DNA of 64,000 nucleotides from an uncultured bacterium (GTDB lineage: Bacteria > Cyanobacteriota > Vampirovibrionia > Gastranaerophilales > Gastranaerophilaceae): NCBI GenBank assembly GCA_902765215.1, contig CACWZA010000001.1:62001-126000 (forward strand). The letters are read 5' to 3'. A program made the translations under genes and the position numbers. Below the pieces are notes generated by a model. The model saw only the letters and a list, made by a program, of their open reading frames with translations. It was not told the origin of the DNA and ran no database searches. Shown piece by piece: positions 44,001 to 53,250 of the stretch (positions are counted from its first letter, which is position 1; every line of letters starts with the position of its first letter).

Positions 44001-44710
44001 TATTCGATAATCTCCTTCATTTCTCTGACAGCCTGAGGCAATCCGACAAATATTGCTCTTGATATAATACTGTGACCGATATTCAATTCATATAATCCGT
44101 CTATTTCGTTCATTCTGATTACATTTTCATAATTCAAACCGTGACCTGCATTAACCTTTAAACCTAAATTATGAGCAAACTCTGTTGACTTACACAAATC
44201 TCTGAACGCTCTGACTTCTCTGTCTGTTCCGTAAGTATTTGAATATGTTCCCGTATGAAGTTCTATAAATTGTGCCCCTGTTTTATATGCGGCACTAACC
44301 TGACTCATATCAGGGTCTATAAAAAGACTGACTTCAATACCTGCATCAACTAATGGTCTGATAAACTTTATACCTCTTTCCAGTTGACCCGATATATCCA
44401 ATCCGCCTTCAGTTGTCAACTCCTGTCTTTTTTCCGGAACAATACAAACCGCATCAGGTTTGAGTGTCAGGGCTATCTTCTGCATTTCATCAGTCATAGC
44501 CATTTCAAGATTCAACTTTGTATCTAATTCTTTTCTTATTCTTTCAACATCTTCGTCTTTAATATGGCGTCTGTCTTCTCTCAAATGTGTTGTTATAGAA
44601 TCGGCACCGTTTGCAATACAAATCTTAGCCGCCTCCAGTACATTCGGCTCCACTCCGCCTCTTGCGTTTCTTAAAGTTGCAACATGATCTATATTTACAC
44701 CCAGTTTCAT
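44000..44710 (-). CDS. pdxJ: Pyridoxine 5'-phosphate synthase PdxJ
   Basis: PdxJ condenses 1-deoxyxylulose 5-phosphate with 3-amino-1-hydroxyacetone phosphate in the last ring-forming step of vitamin B6 synthesis. At 236 residues it has standard length. The N-terminus MKLGVNIDHVATLRNARGGV, then DSITTHLREDRRHI, CIVPEKRQELTTEGGLD and KVNAGHGLNYEN are diagnostic; His residues there are catalytic. It lies 21 bases after murT on the same strand. Its PLP product serves enzymes here such as GcvP and BioF. Confidence 0.97.
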   Translation of the reverse strand: MKLGVNIDHVATLRNARGGVEPNVLEAAKICIANGADSITTHLREDRRHIKDEDVERIRKELDTKLNLEMAMTDEMQKIALTLKPDAVCIVPEKRQELTTEGGLDISGQLERGIKFIRPLVDAGIEVSLFIDPDMSQVSAAYKTGAQFIELHTGTYSNTYGTDREVRAFRDLCKSTEFAHNLGLKVNAGHGLNYENVIRMNEIDGLYELNIGHSIISRAIFVGLPQAVREMKEIIE

Positions 44711-44731
44711 TATTTTTCCCCTTATTTTCCG

Positions 44732-46063
44732 TTATTTTTTAATCTTATTTAACTCTAACAATGCCGTATAAGTAGGGAGAACAGTAATATCACCCTCTGC
44801 CTCACGCGTTATTGTATTAATTGCTGTATGGATACTCGGAATAACCTTAATATCCTCAATTCCCGCATATTTAAGCCTTGTCGCCATATCATAAGCTCTT
44901 GAACCCGAAGTAATAATGCGTTTTTTTGCACCCTTCAGGAGTTCAAAATCAGCATCCCATAACCACGAAACATCTCTGCCGTCTGCATAATTATCATTGA
45001 TAATTACAAGTATGTCAGAGTCTAAATCGACAGTTTTTAAAACTTCGCTCGCACCCGTAGGGTTCTTTATAAGCTGAATTAATGTTTTATGACCTCTGAA
45101 AATCTTTGTTTCACATCTTCCAAAAACAGATTTATAACTGTACAATGCTTCCTGCAAATCTTCATAACCCAATTCCATAGAGGTAACAACAGCCGCAAGT
45201 ACATTGTACGCATTATAAACACCCGTTAAATATGTTTTAAACTCAAATTCCTTATCCCCATGCGATATGTTTATGATTGAGTAATCATTATAAATTTGGG
45301 CATTCGCAACATAATCGCACTCAGGTCTTTTATATCCGCAATCACAATAATAATGCCCCTGTTGAGCATAGAAGCGTTTTGTATATTTCAAAACTTCGCC
45401 GCACTGAGAACAATTAAACAACTCCATCGGCGCTTTTGATTCAACATCTTTTTCCATAAGAGTTATATTATCAAATCCGAAATAAACAGGCTTAATATCG
45501 TCCTGGGTTTTGAAATTAACCACAATCGGATCGTCTGCGTTCAAAATCAGTTTAATATCAGAATTTTTATCAATCGCTTCCTGAATTTTAGCGGCAGTGG
45601 TATTAAGCTCCCCATATCTGTCTAACTGATCTCTGAAAAGGTTGGTAACTATAAGATAATCAGTTTCCATATAATCGTACAACCTTGTCAGGTATGCTTC
45701 ATCAGATTCAAGAACAGCATAATCAAATCTCTTAAACGGATAAATTGATAATGCCATAGTGTTTGCAATACCTGAGAGCATGTTAGCGCCCTTTTCGTTA
45801 TGGATAACCGTATTTTTCTGTTCTTCTAAAATATGGGATAAAACGCCTGCAGTAGTAGTTTTCCCGTTCGTTCCGGTAACTGCTATTTTAGATTTTTTGA
45901 AATAATTATCCGTATATCTTAAGAAATTAGGCGATATTTTGAGCATAATCATCCCGATAAAAGATGTCCCTGATGACTGTCCTCTCATATTTATCGCTAT
46001 TTTGATTAACCTTGCAATAATGAGTAATATATAAAATCTAAGCAATTTTGTTATAAATTTCAT
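44732..46063 (-). CDS. murT: Lipid II isoglutaminyl synthase subunit MurT
   Basis: MurT, with glutaminase GatD, amidates the D-glutamate of lipid II. It has 443 residues. It has a hydrophobic N-terminus (ILLIIARLIKIAINMRG), the Mur-ligase P-loop VTGTNGKTTTAGVLSHIL, DYLIVTNLFRDQLDRYGE, the MurT zinc ribbon (CSQCGEVLKY ... YYCDCGYKRPEC), and the C-terminal DUF1727 with NDNYADGRDVSWLWDADFE, where the catalytic Asp lies. I chose ATG 46063 (MKFITKLLRF). No gatD is adjacent, which is unusual because the two normally form an operon. Confidence 0.9.
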   Translation of the reverse strand: MKFITKLLRFYILLIIARLIKIAINMRGQSSGTSFIGMIMLKISPNFLRYTDNYFKKSKIAVTGTNGKTTTAGVLSHILEEQKNTVIHNEKGANMLSGIANTMALSIYPFKRFDYAVLESDEAYLTRLYDYMETDYLIVTNLFRDQLDRYGELNTTAAKIQEAIDKNSDIKLILNADDPIVVNFKTQDDIKPVYFGFDNITLMEKDVESKAPMELFNCSQCGEVLKYTKRFYAQQGHYYCDCGYKRPECDYVANAQIYNDYSIINISHGDKEFEFKTYLTGVYNAYNVLAAVVTSMELGYEDLQEALYSYKSVFGRCETKIFRGHKTLIQLIKNPTGASEVLKTVDLDSDILVIINDNYADGRDVSWLWDADFELLKGAKKRIITSGSRAYDMATRLKYAGIEDIKVIPSIHTAINTITREAEGDITVLPTYTALLELNKIKK

Positions 46064-46157
46064 GAAAAATAATACTCCCTGCGTATTCCCTTTAGAAAGA
46101 AAATACAATATACTATTTATAATAGTACAAAATTATTAATAATAAAGATACTTAAAT

Positions 46158-46511
46158 ATGATTTTTTTGATAGCAACAGTATTCATCGCAGAACTAATAA
46201 TCATCTGTAACATAGTTCAATTCATTATCAAAACCGACAAAGCGGTTTGCGGACTTACCGCGCAAGTTGAAAAAAGACGCATGATTTTAAAATGGAGAAT
46301 GAATGCTCTGCGGGAAATTGCAGAGGGTTTGAATGAAATCTGCCCTAAACTTCTGGTAAAATTCAAAAAAACAAAACGAAACATATTGGTAAGAGCAGCA
46401 AATGAATTAGCACAAAGTATAATATTACTGTTCTTCAAACCAAAATACAAAAAAATTCTTCTGGGAACAAAAACAGGAATTGGCATGGCCAAAAAATTAT
46501 TAAGAGTATAG
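46158..46511 (+). CDS. Small membrane-anchored protein, unknown
   Basis: 117 residues: an N-terminal membrane helix (MIFLIATVFIAELIIICNIV), a basic helical middle (EKRRMILKWRMNALREIAEG) and a second hydrophobic stretch (LAQSIILLFFKPKYKKILLG). No family recognised. It diverges from murT and is the first of four small plus-strand genes in a row with gaps of 11-80 bases, the next ones being YtxH- and YtxG-like, so an envelope stress role is plausible. Confidence 0.65.
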   Translation: MIFLIATVFIAELIIICNIVQFIIKTDKAVCGLTAQVEKRRMILKWRMNALREIAEGLNEICPKLLVKFKKTKRNILVRAANELAQSIILLFFKPKYKKILLGTKTGIGMAKKLLRV

Positions 46512-46542
46512 GTTTAACAATATAATAAATGAGGTAAATTTT

Positions 46543-46851
46543 ATGAGTAATGAAAAATCATCAATCGGGTTCGGGCTGGGACTAATCGCAGGCGTAGTAA
46601 GCGGTATAGTTGCAGGGGTATTACTTGCACCGGATTCAGGTGAAAAATCCAGAGAAAAACTTAAATCTGCAGTTTGCGATTTGGCTGAAAAACATTCACC
46701 ATCTATTCAGGATGCAAAGAAAAAAGCATTTGAATCAATCGATCTTCTCAGATATAAGTTAGAAAAACAGTATAAAAAGTTCAACAACATGCTTAAATCA
46801 AATAAAATGAGAAAAGCAAAAGAATTAGAAAGCAGCGAATATAAATTATAA
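46543..46851 (+). CDS. YtxH-like protein
   Basis: 102 residues. The N-terminus GFGLGLIAGVVSGIVAGVLL followed by APDSGEKSREKLK is the YtxH signature: a glycine-rich membrane helix and then LAPxSGxExRxKL. The rest is a charged helix. GAGGTAAATTTT precedes the ATG. A second YtxH gene is at 47318-47587. In other bacteria these proteins belong to general-stress loci; their biochemical role is not established. Confidence 0.8.
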   Translation: MSNEKSSIGFGLGLIAGVVSGIVAGVLLAPDSGEKSREKLKSAVCDLAEKHSPSIQDAKKKAFESIDLLRYKLEKQYKKFNNMLKSNKMRKAKELESSEYKL

Positions 46852-46862
46852 AGGGAGAAATA

Positions 46863-47237
46863 ATGGATACAGAATTATCTCAGGGACTAACATTTCTTGC
46901 ATGGACAAGCAGCATATTCCTAATTGTTATCGGAGTATTTGCTGCAAAACTTCTGTTCGATTTATCAAGATTAACGGTTAGTGTAAAAAAATCGGCTGAT
47001 ATCGTACAGGAAGAACTTGAACCTATAATGAAAAATGTCAGTGCAACAACAACGACACTCAACGATTTTGTTCAAACTACAAATAAAAAAGTCGGGAAAC
47101 TGACAGAAGCGTATGACAAAGCAAGCGAAATATTTTTGAAAACTCTTTCAAAAGCGGCTGAAGCATCAGGTGTTGTCCTTAAAGAAATAGCAAAAGGACT
47201 CTACGCAGGTTTCAAATCGATTATTACAAAAAAATAA
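46863..47237 (+). CDS. DUF948/YtxG-like protein
   Basis: 124 residues. One N-terminal membrane helix (FLAWTSSIFLIVIGVFAAKL), then a long coiled-coil-like helix with VKKSADIVQEELEPIMKNVS and TLNDFVQTTNKKVGKL, as in DUF948 (YtxG). It starts 11 bases after the preceding YtxH-like gene with AAGGGAG as its ribosome binding site. The pairing with YtxH proteins supports the assignment. Confidence 0.75.
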   Translation: MDTELSQGLTFLAWTSSIFLIVIGVFAAKLLFDLSRLTVSVKKSADIVQEELEPIMKNVSATTTTLNDFVQTTNKKVGKLTEAYDKASEIFLKTLSKAAEASGVVLKEIAKGLYAGFKSIITKK

Positions 47238-47317
47238 CCGCTTGTGTCCCGTTTGGACAATAAAAAAATTTATTTCAACAAAATAAACTTAAATACAAAA
47301 AGTAAAGGAGAATAAAA

Positions 47318-47587
47318 ATGTCAGTAGGAAAATTTTTTACAGGGGTTGCCATTGGTGCAGCTATCGGAGCAATTGCAGGTATTCTTTTGGCACCGCAATC
47401 AGGTGAAGAAACAAGAGAAAAATTAGGCAGCATGGCAAAAGATGTTGCTGAAAAAACAGACAAAACAGTTAAAGATATTCAGGAAAAGGCAGATTCTATT
47501 GTTTCTGATATGCAGGAAAAAGGCGATGAAATCATTGAAAAAATTCAGGATTTAATCAACAAACAAAAAGAACAACCTGAAGGTTAG
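47318..47587 (+). CDS. YtxH-like protein, second copy
   Basis: 89 residues with KFFTGVAIGAAIGAIAGILL then APQSGEETREKLGSMAKDVA, the YtxH pattern, followed by a coiled coil of repeated KTVKDIQEKADSIVSDMQEK heptads. AAAGGAG precedes the ATG. It lies 80 bases after the YtxG-like gene. A terminator (47606-47637) follows, ending the cluster. Confidence 0.82.
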   Translation: MSVGKFFTGVAIGAAIGAIAGILLAPQSGEETREKLGSMAKDVAEKTDKTVKDIQEKADSIVSDMQEKGDEIIEKIQDLINKQKEQPEG

Positions 47588-47605
47588 TAAATTAAAATAC
47601 ATATC

Positions 47606-47637
47606 AAAAAAACTCTCTGATTCTCAGAGAGTTTTTT
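47606..47637. terminator. Terminator between convergent genes
   Basis: AAAAAACTCTCTGA and TCAGAGAGTTTTTT form a hairpin between the YtxH-like gene and the opposing 47636-48826 gene. Confidence 0.85.
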
Positions 47638-48826
47638 AGTTTTCTAAAAATGTTCTCATAACCCCGTTTTGTTTCTTGAGTTTTGAATAAGTATTATAAA
47701 TATCTGACGGAATCCCTTCAAACGCTTCAGAACGAGGTATCTTATACTTGCTCAAATCAAGGTCAATCAGACCTTCAGATTCATTATACAATTTTTCTTT
47801 TATAACATAAGGATACCAGTCACAATCTTCAAGTTTTCCTTTATGAATAGACTTAATAATATCATCTATATAGCGTTGCGAATATTTAGGAATATTCGGG
47901 TGTTTTCTGATAAATTCAGGTAACGGAGTATTACTTCTTCCCGAGTTCCAGTCCCTTGATGCGAGCATAAAGTTAGAAAGATTATCTTCCCCGACTTCAA
48001 CATCCAAGGAATCAGGGTTTGCCGGTCTGATATGCTCAATTGATGCAACAGACGGTCTTAAAAGTCTTGCTGCAATTTCCTGCGGTGAACGGTTTGCGTA
48101 CTTAACAACGAACGCATTAAAATCATTTGTTGATTTCGGGAGCTGACTTGCCATAGCCCAGATATCCGCAACTAACTGTTTATTAGGGTTATCCTGAGTG
48201 ACATCGTGCAACTCTACCAATAAATCTTTACGCTTAAATATCTGATCCTGTGTATCGCTGAAGATTTTCTTTCTTGCTTCGGTTGTAACTTTTCTGACCT
48301 CAAGAGCTGTTTTTGAATCAAACTTGTTTGAGGCTCTGTCGATATCTTCAAGAACCTTCACCTGTGATAATCTTAATTCTGTAAGACAATCAGGCTTCAA
48401 CTGTTGCAAACAATCATTTAAAGAACCGTTCGGGTTATTTATTTCATAGCCCTTAAAGACTTGATATATTTGCTTTTCAAGTTTCTGCATGCACGGTCTG
48501 TACATATCAAGAATTTCCATTCGTTCTTCTATCGTGTTACATTTCGCCAGCTTAGATTCAATTCTGTCCATATTTTTAGATGTAATCATTTTTACACCGC
48601 TGTATGGGCAGGTAATATTCTCCAGCTCTTTTAAACACTCACCTTTTTTAGTTGAGCCGGTGCTTCGTTTCCCCGTAAAACTAATATCCGATGGAGAACA
48701 AGCTTTTTCGAAGGTATCCTTATCAGGGCCATTGAGAGCCGAAGAATACGCCGAATTATGCCGCGACAGCATCGGAATCTGCATCACGGGCGTGTTTGAT
48801 AAAAACTTGTTCAGGAATAAATTCAT
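47636..48826 (-). CDS. HNH-nuclease-like protein with N-terminal FTGK motif
   Basis: 396 residues. Near residue 49-55 it has ISFTGKRST, like other FxGK proteins here. CPYSGVKMI (about 73-81) and, 210 residues later, ASIEHIRPANPDSLDVEVGE followed by DNLSNFMLASRDWNSGRSN resemble the HNH fold (a CxxC-like knuckle, EHI.P, then N...A...N..R). The long helical insertion between the two halves is unusual. Whether it still cuts DNA is uncertain, because the first knuckle has only one Cys. No signal peptide is clear. The terminator at 47606 serves its 3' end. Confidence 0.6.
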   Translation of the reverse strand: MNLFLNKFLSNTPVMQIPMLSRHNSAYSSALNGPDKDTFEKACSPSDISFTGKRSTGSTKKGECLKELENITCPYSGVKMITSKNMDRIESKLAKCNTIEERMEILDMYRPCMQKLEKQIYQVFKGYEINNPNGSLNDCLQQLKPDCLTELRLSQVKVLEDIDRASNKFDSKTALEVRKVTTEARKKIFSDTQDQIFKRKDLLVELHDVTQDNPNKQLVADIWAMASQLPKSTNDFNAFVVKYANRSPQEIAARLLRPSVASIEHIRPANPDSLDVEVGEDNLSNFMLASRDWNSGRSNTPLPEFIRKHPNIPKYSQRYIDDIIKSIHKGKLEDCDWYPYVIKEKLYNESEGLIDLDLSKYKIPRSEAFEGIPSDIYNTYSKLKKQNGVMRTFLEN

Positions 48827-48920
48827 AGTTGGTACCTACATATAGAAAAACATTTTGTATTGAAATTTTGCTGATACAGAGCACAATTGTTGCGATTTGT
48901 AACCAAAATTTTCAGGCACA

Positions 48921-48957
48921 AAAAAGAGGGTATAAACAGTTGTTTATACCCTCTTTT
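48921..48957 (-). terminator. Terminator after the winged-helix gene
   Basis: AAAAAGAGGGTATAAACA and TGTTTATACCCTCTTTT form a 17-base stem just downstream of 48979-49209. Confidence 0.9.
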
Positions 48958-48978
48958 AAAAATAATTTTTACAATAAA

Positions 48979-49209
48979 TTATACTAATTTAACTGTAGTT
49001 GATTTTGGTTTTCTTGTATAAGCCAATTTATCTTCTCTTGATAACCAGCCAAGACCCATATTAATAAACATTTCATTTAAGTCTTTGTTTTGAGCTCTCA
49101 TATCTTTTGAAAGCTTGCTGATAGAAACTTCACCATTTTCTGATAAGTAGTTGTAAATTTCACCAACTGTTGCAATGATTTGATCTTGTGTTGCTAATTC
49201 TGATTTCAT
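48979..49209 (-). CDS. Winged-helix protein (DUF2582 type)
   Basis: 76 residues: IATVGEIYNYLSENGEVSIS then KLSKDMRAQNKDLNEMFINM and GWLSREDKLAYTRKP, matching the DUF2582 winged-helix family of small DNA-binding-like proteins. AAGGAG lies upstream of ATG 49209. It is monocistronic with its own terminator and probably a promoter near 49370 (TTGACATG on the minus strand). Confidence 0.8.
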   Translation of the reverse strand: MKSELATQDQIIATVGEIYNYLSENGEVSISKLSKDMRAQNKDLNEMFINMGLGWLSREDKLAYTRKPKSTTVKLV

Positions 49210-49535
49210 TTTTTTCTCCTTGTTTTTTAGTTGTTAAACCAGTAAATTATGATATGCCTACATAATAACAAATAAAAAATTTTTTGCAACAAAAAAGATT
49301 GGAAAATTTTCTCATCTTTTTCACATCTTCAAACCCGTACAAAACGCACAATGACTGGGTTTAAAGCACATGTCAACTATAAAACTTTTGTAAAACTTTT
49401 AATTAAATCATCCAAATGGAGTGTTTTTTGCCATGTCAGGGCATGTTAAACATGACAAAATGTTAAGTTTGAGATTTTTAGACTGGTTTGTTATACAATA
49501 TTAACGGAGAGAGTGGGGATTTCCCCTGTAAAAAC
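49210..49535. other. Intergenic region with operator-like palindrome
   Basis: 326 bases between divergent genes. It holds a minus-strand TTGACATG -35-like box near 49370 and, near 49428-49460, a cluster of half-sites ending in CATGTTAAACATG (arms CATGTT/AACATG), which looks like a regulator site for the amidase operon. No gene seen. Confidence 0.4.
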
Positions 49536-51470
49536 ATGAATATAATTAAGAGATTTTTATTAGTACTAATATTATTTATGGCAGTTTTTATCAACAATCC
49601 CGCAGTCAGCAATGCTGCAGAATTGTACAGAGTTAAACCTGCCCGGTTTGACCTGTCTGAATCTGTAATATTTATCCCCGTAAAGACAGGCTCTACTGCC
49701 CCTATTACAGACAATTTAAAATATACAAAACTAGAAAATGTGAACGGGGTAGAGCTGGAGCTTATGTCCGCGAAAATGGATAAACAGCCCGGTGAAATAA
49801 ATTTCTCTGACGGAAATATAAAAGAGTTTTTTATTGAACAGTTAGTTGCCTCAACAAAGGTTACCATAATATTTAAAGACAATTACAACCTCTCAAATTT
49901 AAAAATCGGCAACATAAATAACAACATAATAATTACGACCTCTCCAATCCAACCCTACAACATGAATTATTATGTAAACACCTACAGGGATAACCCACCG
50001 ATAAAAGAGTACAGAGAAAATCTAACCCTTACAACAAAAAAAATCAACAAAGAAACTGTTTTAATTGGAAATTTAGAAAACCAAAACAAAGACTCAATGA
50101 AAGAAATTAATCAGGCCTTTTCAAATTCCAATTTCCAAAATGAGGAAGTTTACACAACCTGTGAAATTGAAGATTTGACAAAAAACCACAAACTGAGAAG
50201 TAAATACTACCTTTTTGATGCAAAAACTCTCGATGATACCTTTAAAATCACAGGGGTTGGGACAGTATCAATTCAAAAACCTTTTATGCTTGATAACCCA
50301 CTCAGAATGGTATTTGACCTGCCGAACACAATTCTTAATTCAGATCTGCACGGGAAAGAATTTCAGCTTAAAAACGGTGATATTTTAAAAGTCGCACAAT
50401 TCACTCCAAACACGGCAAGAATAGTTGTAACCTCAGAGCAGGCGGCACAATATATCCCTGTATACAATGCAGACAGTCAGGGAGTACTGATTGCAAACCC
50501 AAGAAACATTTTAACAACACACCTGCCAAATTATAAAGCAAATGTTGTGAAGTTTAATGTCCAAAAAGTTAATAACACAGATAATATGGTTATCGAACTG
50601 GATAAGCCGCTTGTTTATGCTATAAAACGGACAAATGACTGCCTCTACATTTATTTTTTAAATGCAGAAAAATATAATGACGGACATTTCCATTCTGCAA
50701 TCAAAAATACTGCATATTCAGATATGAGTATTCATTTACTTTCGACGGGGATGCGATTAAAAATTCCTGTAGGCAGAAAAGAAAACTTAAACACCTACAT
50801 CTCTCCTGAAGGAAAAGTTTTCAAAATATCTTCTGAAACACCAATCATCAACGAAAGTAAAACAGAAGAAAAAATAAAAGATTTAACGAAAAAAGAAGGC
50901 GGAATAAGCTCTGCCCCTAAATACACATCAAACAAAAATAAAAATGTAATCGTGATTGATGCAGGTCACGGCGGCAAAGACTGCGGTGCTTTAAGAGGGA
51001 ACATAACGGAAAAAGCAATTGTTCTTGATGTATCAAAGAAACTACAGGCAATACTCCAAAAGAAAGGGTACAAAGTTTATATGACAAGAACCGATGACAC
51101 TTATGTTTCATTAGAAGACAGAACCGTATTTACGGAAGGAATAAACCCTGCAGCCTTCGTCAGTGTACACGTTAACTCATGCAATTCTGATACACCTAAA
51201 GGGATTGAAACACACTATTACCACGATAACAGTATAGAACTTGCAGATACCGTTCATAAACAATTAATCAAACGCATAAACACAACAGACAGAGGTTTGT
51301 TAAAATCTCGTTTTTATGTTATAAACCATACTACAGTACCTGCTATTCTTGTTGAAATAGGGTTCATCTCAAACGCATCAGAACGACAGGAATTATTATC
51401 AAAACAAAGACAACAGGCTACTGCAGAAGGAATAGCAGAGGGTATTATTGAATTCCTTAAGGGGAGATAA
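49536..51470 (+). CDS. N-acetylmuramoyl-L-alanine amidase with AMIN-like region
   Basis: A periplasmic hydrolase that cuts the amide between N-acetylmuramic acid and L-alanine. I chose ATG 49536 (MNIIKRFLLVLILFMAVFIN), which starts a signal peptide ending near AVSNAAE; 644 residues. The central 400 residues are beta-rich and contain AMIN-like repeats (FMLDNPLRMVFDLPNTILNS; VNNTDNMVIELDKPLVYAIK) that bind the wall. The C-terminal Amidase_3 domain has VIVIDAGHGGKDCGALRG (His, zinc), FVSVHVNSCN (His) and VPAILVEIGFISNASER (catalytic Glu). murI begins 11 bases downstream, so wall synthesis and turnover are paired in one operon. Confidence 0.92.
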   Translation: MNIIKRFLLVLILFMAVFINNPAVSNAAELYRVKPARFDLSESVIFIPVKTGSTAPITDNLKYTKLENVNGVELELMSAKMDKQPGEINFSDGNIKEFFIEQLVASTKVTIIFKDNYNLSNLKIGNINNNIIITTSPIQPYNMNYYVNTYRDNPPIKEYRENLTLTTKKINKETVLIGNLENQNKDSMKEINQAFSNSNFQNEEVYTTCEIEDLTKNHKLRSKYYLFDAKTLDDTFKITGVGTVSIQKPFMLDNPLRMVFDLPNTILNSDLHGKEFQLKNGDILKVAQFTPNTARIVVTSEQAAQYIPVYNADSQGVLIANPRNILTTHLPNYKANVVKFNVQKVNNTDNMVIELDKPLVYAIKRTNDCLYIYFLNAEKYNDGHFHSAIKNTAYSDMSIHLLSTGMRLKIPVGRKENLNTYISPEGKVFKISSETPIINESKTEEKIKDLTKKEGGISSAPKYTSNKNKNVIVIDAGHGGKDCGALRGNITEKAIVLDVSKKLQAILQKKGYKVYMTRTDDTYVSLEDRTVFTEGINPAAFVSVHVNSCNSDTPKGIETHYYHDNSIELADTVHKQLIKRINTTDRGLLKSRFYVINHTTVPAILVEIGFISNASERQELLSKQRQQATAEGIAEGIIEFLKGR

Positions 51471-51481
51471 TTACAGATATT

Positions 51482-52270
51482 ATGGAAAATCTTATTAAAA
51501 ATAAAATAGGTTTTTGTGATTCGGGAGTAGGAGGACTTACTGTTTATTCCAAATTCAGAAATATTTTAGATACAGAAGACTGTATCTTTTTCGGAGATTT
51601 AAAAAACTCACCTTACGGAAACAAAACAAAAGAACAGCTTATCGGATATTCAAGAAAAGTCTTTGACTTTTTTAAATCAAAAAGCGTAAAGGCCGTAGTT
51701 ATGGCTTGTAACACAACTTCTGCACAAACCTATCCTGTCATAAAAAATGACTACGGGTTCAAAATCTATCCGATTATTCAATCCTGTGCAAAGATTATTG
51801 CAGGGTTAAATGTTGAAAGACTGGGTATTTTTGCGACAGCATCAACAATAAATTCAGGGGTATATGAAAAAGAAATTCACAAATACAATCCTGAAATGAT
51901 TATTTATCCGCAAAGCTGCCCTGAGTGGGTAAATATTGTTGAATCAAATACCCAAAATGACCCTGATAAAATAGAAATTATAAAAAAAGATTTAGATAAA
52001 ATGATGAAAAATAACCCGCAGAAAATAATATTAGGTTGCACACATTACCCTTATCTGACAGATATTTTATCAAAATTTGCGCCAAAAGAAATGTTTATTG
52101 ACCCTGCAGAATTTTTTGTTGACTACATAAAAGAAGACCTCAAAAAATCAGGGCTTCTTAACCCTCAAACAACAAAAGGAAGCGAAGAATTTTATGTAAG
52201 TGCAAACCCTGATGAGTTTAAAATTGCATCAAAAATGTTCTATCAGGTTGATAAGGTTGAAGTGGTTTAA
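51482..52270 (+). CDS. murI: Glutamate racemase MurI
   Basis: MurI makes D-glutamate for peptidoglycan. 262 residues: the N-terminus IGFCDSGVGGLTVYSKF, the first catalytic Cys in VVMACNTTSAQTYP and the second in IILGCTHYPYLTDIL are all present. It lies 11 bases after the amidase gene on the same strand and ends 2 bases before the convergent UbiA-family gene. Confidence 0.97.
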   Translation: MENLIKNKIGFCDSGVGGLTVYSKFRNILDTEDCIFFGDLKNSPYGNKTKEQLIGYSRKVFDFFKSKSVKAVVMACNTTSAQTYPVIKNDYGFKIYPIIQSCAKIIAGLNVERLGIFATASTINSGVYEKEIHKYNPEMIIYPQSCPEWVNIVESNTQNDPDKIEIIKKDLDKMMKNNPQKIILGCTHYPYLTDILSKFAPKEMFIDPAEFFVDYIKEDLKKSGLLNPQTTKGSEEFYVSANPDEFKIASKMFYQVDKVEVV

Positions 52271-52272
52271 TC

Positions 52273-53250
52273 TTAAGCAAGCCATAACATCAAAGCCAGA
52301 ATAAGAGAAAAATATATCATTAAATTTCTTGCCTGATACATTCTGAACATAAACGGCTGAGAGCGGTTTTCTTTTATATCTTTCCATTCCTCAAACGGGA
52401 AATGATACCATTTTTTCTCTGGAACAGAGTCTTTGTCCTTAGAATAAAGTTTTAAAGACTCTATCAAATCTACGGCTAACGGTATTGTCAAAAATACAAA
52501 AAACACTTCCCAGTCAGCAATATCAAAAACAGGAATTAAAACTACGGACAAATAGCCCAATGTTAACAACACCTGCTGAAACTTAAATATATTTTCATCA
52601 CTTTTAAAAAGTCCGACAAAAGTCTTTTTCCCTTCCGACTTATCAATTTCCTTATCCAAAACCGTATCGGTAAATAACAAATTGACGGTAAATATCATCG
52701 AAGGAATTGATAAAATAACAACTTCAGGAGTTAATTTTCCTGTCATAACATAATATACCCCGCAAAACATCAGAGGCCCGAATGCCGTACCCACAGCAAG
52801 TTCTGAAAACCTTATATTTGACAACACAGGATAAGTCATAACAATCAATGCCCCAATCAGAATAAAATATCCGACATCCTTGCTCACTGTAAAACAGAAA
52901 AACAGTCCTACCAAAAGAGCAATAAAACAATACACCCCGACCGTCTTAAGAACATCAGACAGTTTAACTTTTCCGTCAGTAATATATCTGCATTTCCCCC
53001 TTTGGGTATTAGGAAGGATAATATTATTGTTTGCATCAACATTCTTTTTTAAGAAATTGAAATCACAAAAATCGTCAAAGAGGTTAGTCGCAAGATGCCC
53101 GCAGCAAATTCCGACAAGTGCAATCAAACCGTAAAGTGCTTTGCCGTCATTCTGAAGTGCGTAGGAATACACTATAAACCACGAAAATATACTCATCGGG
53201 AGTGCATACCATCTTGAACATTCAAGCCAAAACTTTATTTTTGCAAACAT
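52273..53250 (-). CDS. UbiA-family prenyltransferase (MenA-like)
   Basis: 325 residues with about eight membrane helices. The first Asp-rich motif lies in NLFDDFCDFNFLKKNVDANN (N/D-rich, about residues 59-78) and the second in TVLDKEIDKSEGKKTFVGLF (about 198-217), the pair that binds prenyl diphosphate through magnesium. Overall arrangement, including RYITDGKVKLSDVLK, resembles 1,4-dihydroxy-2-naphthoate prenyltransferase (menaquinone), but substrate cannot be fixed. Its ATG shares an A with the stop of the 70-residue gene (TAATG), so the two are coupled with nanE and nanK. Confidence 0.8.
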   Translation of the reverse strand: MFAKIKFWLECSRWYALPMSIFSWFIVYSYALQNDGKALYGLIALVGICCGHLATNLFDDFCDFNFLKKNVDANNNIILPNTQRGKCRYITDGKVKLSDVLKTVGVYCFIALLVGLFFCFTVSKDVGYFILIGALIVMTYPVLSNIRFSELAVGTAFGPLMFCGVYYVMTGKLTPEVVILSIPSMIFTVNLLFTDTVLDKEIDKSEGKKTFVGLFKSDENIFKFQQVLLTLGYLSVVLIPVFDIADWEVFFVFLTIPLAVDLIESLKLYSKDKDSVPEKKWYHFPFEEWKDIKENRSQPFMFRMYQARNLMIYFSLILALMLWLA

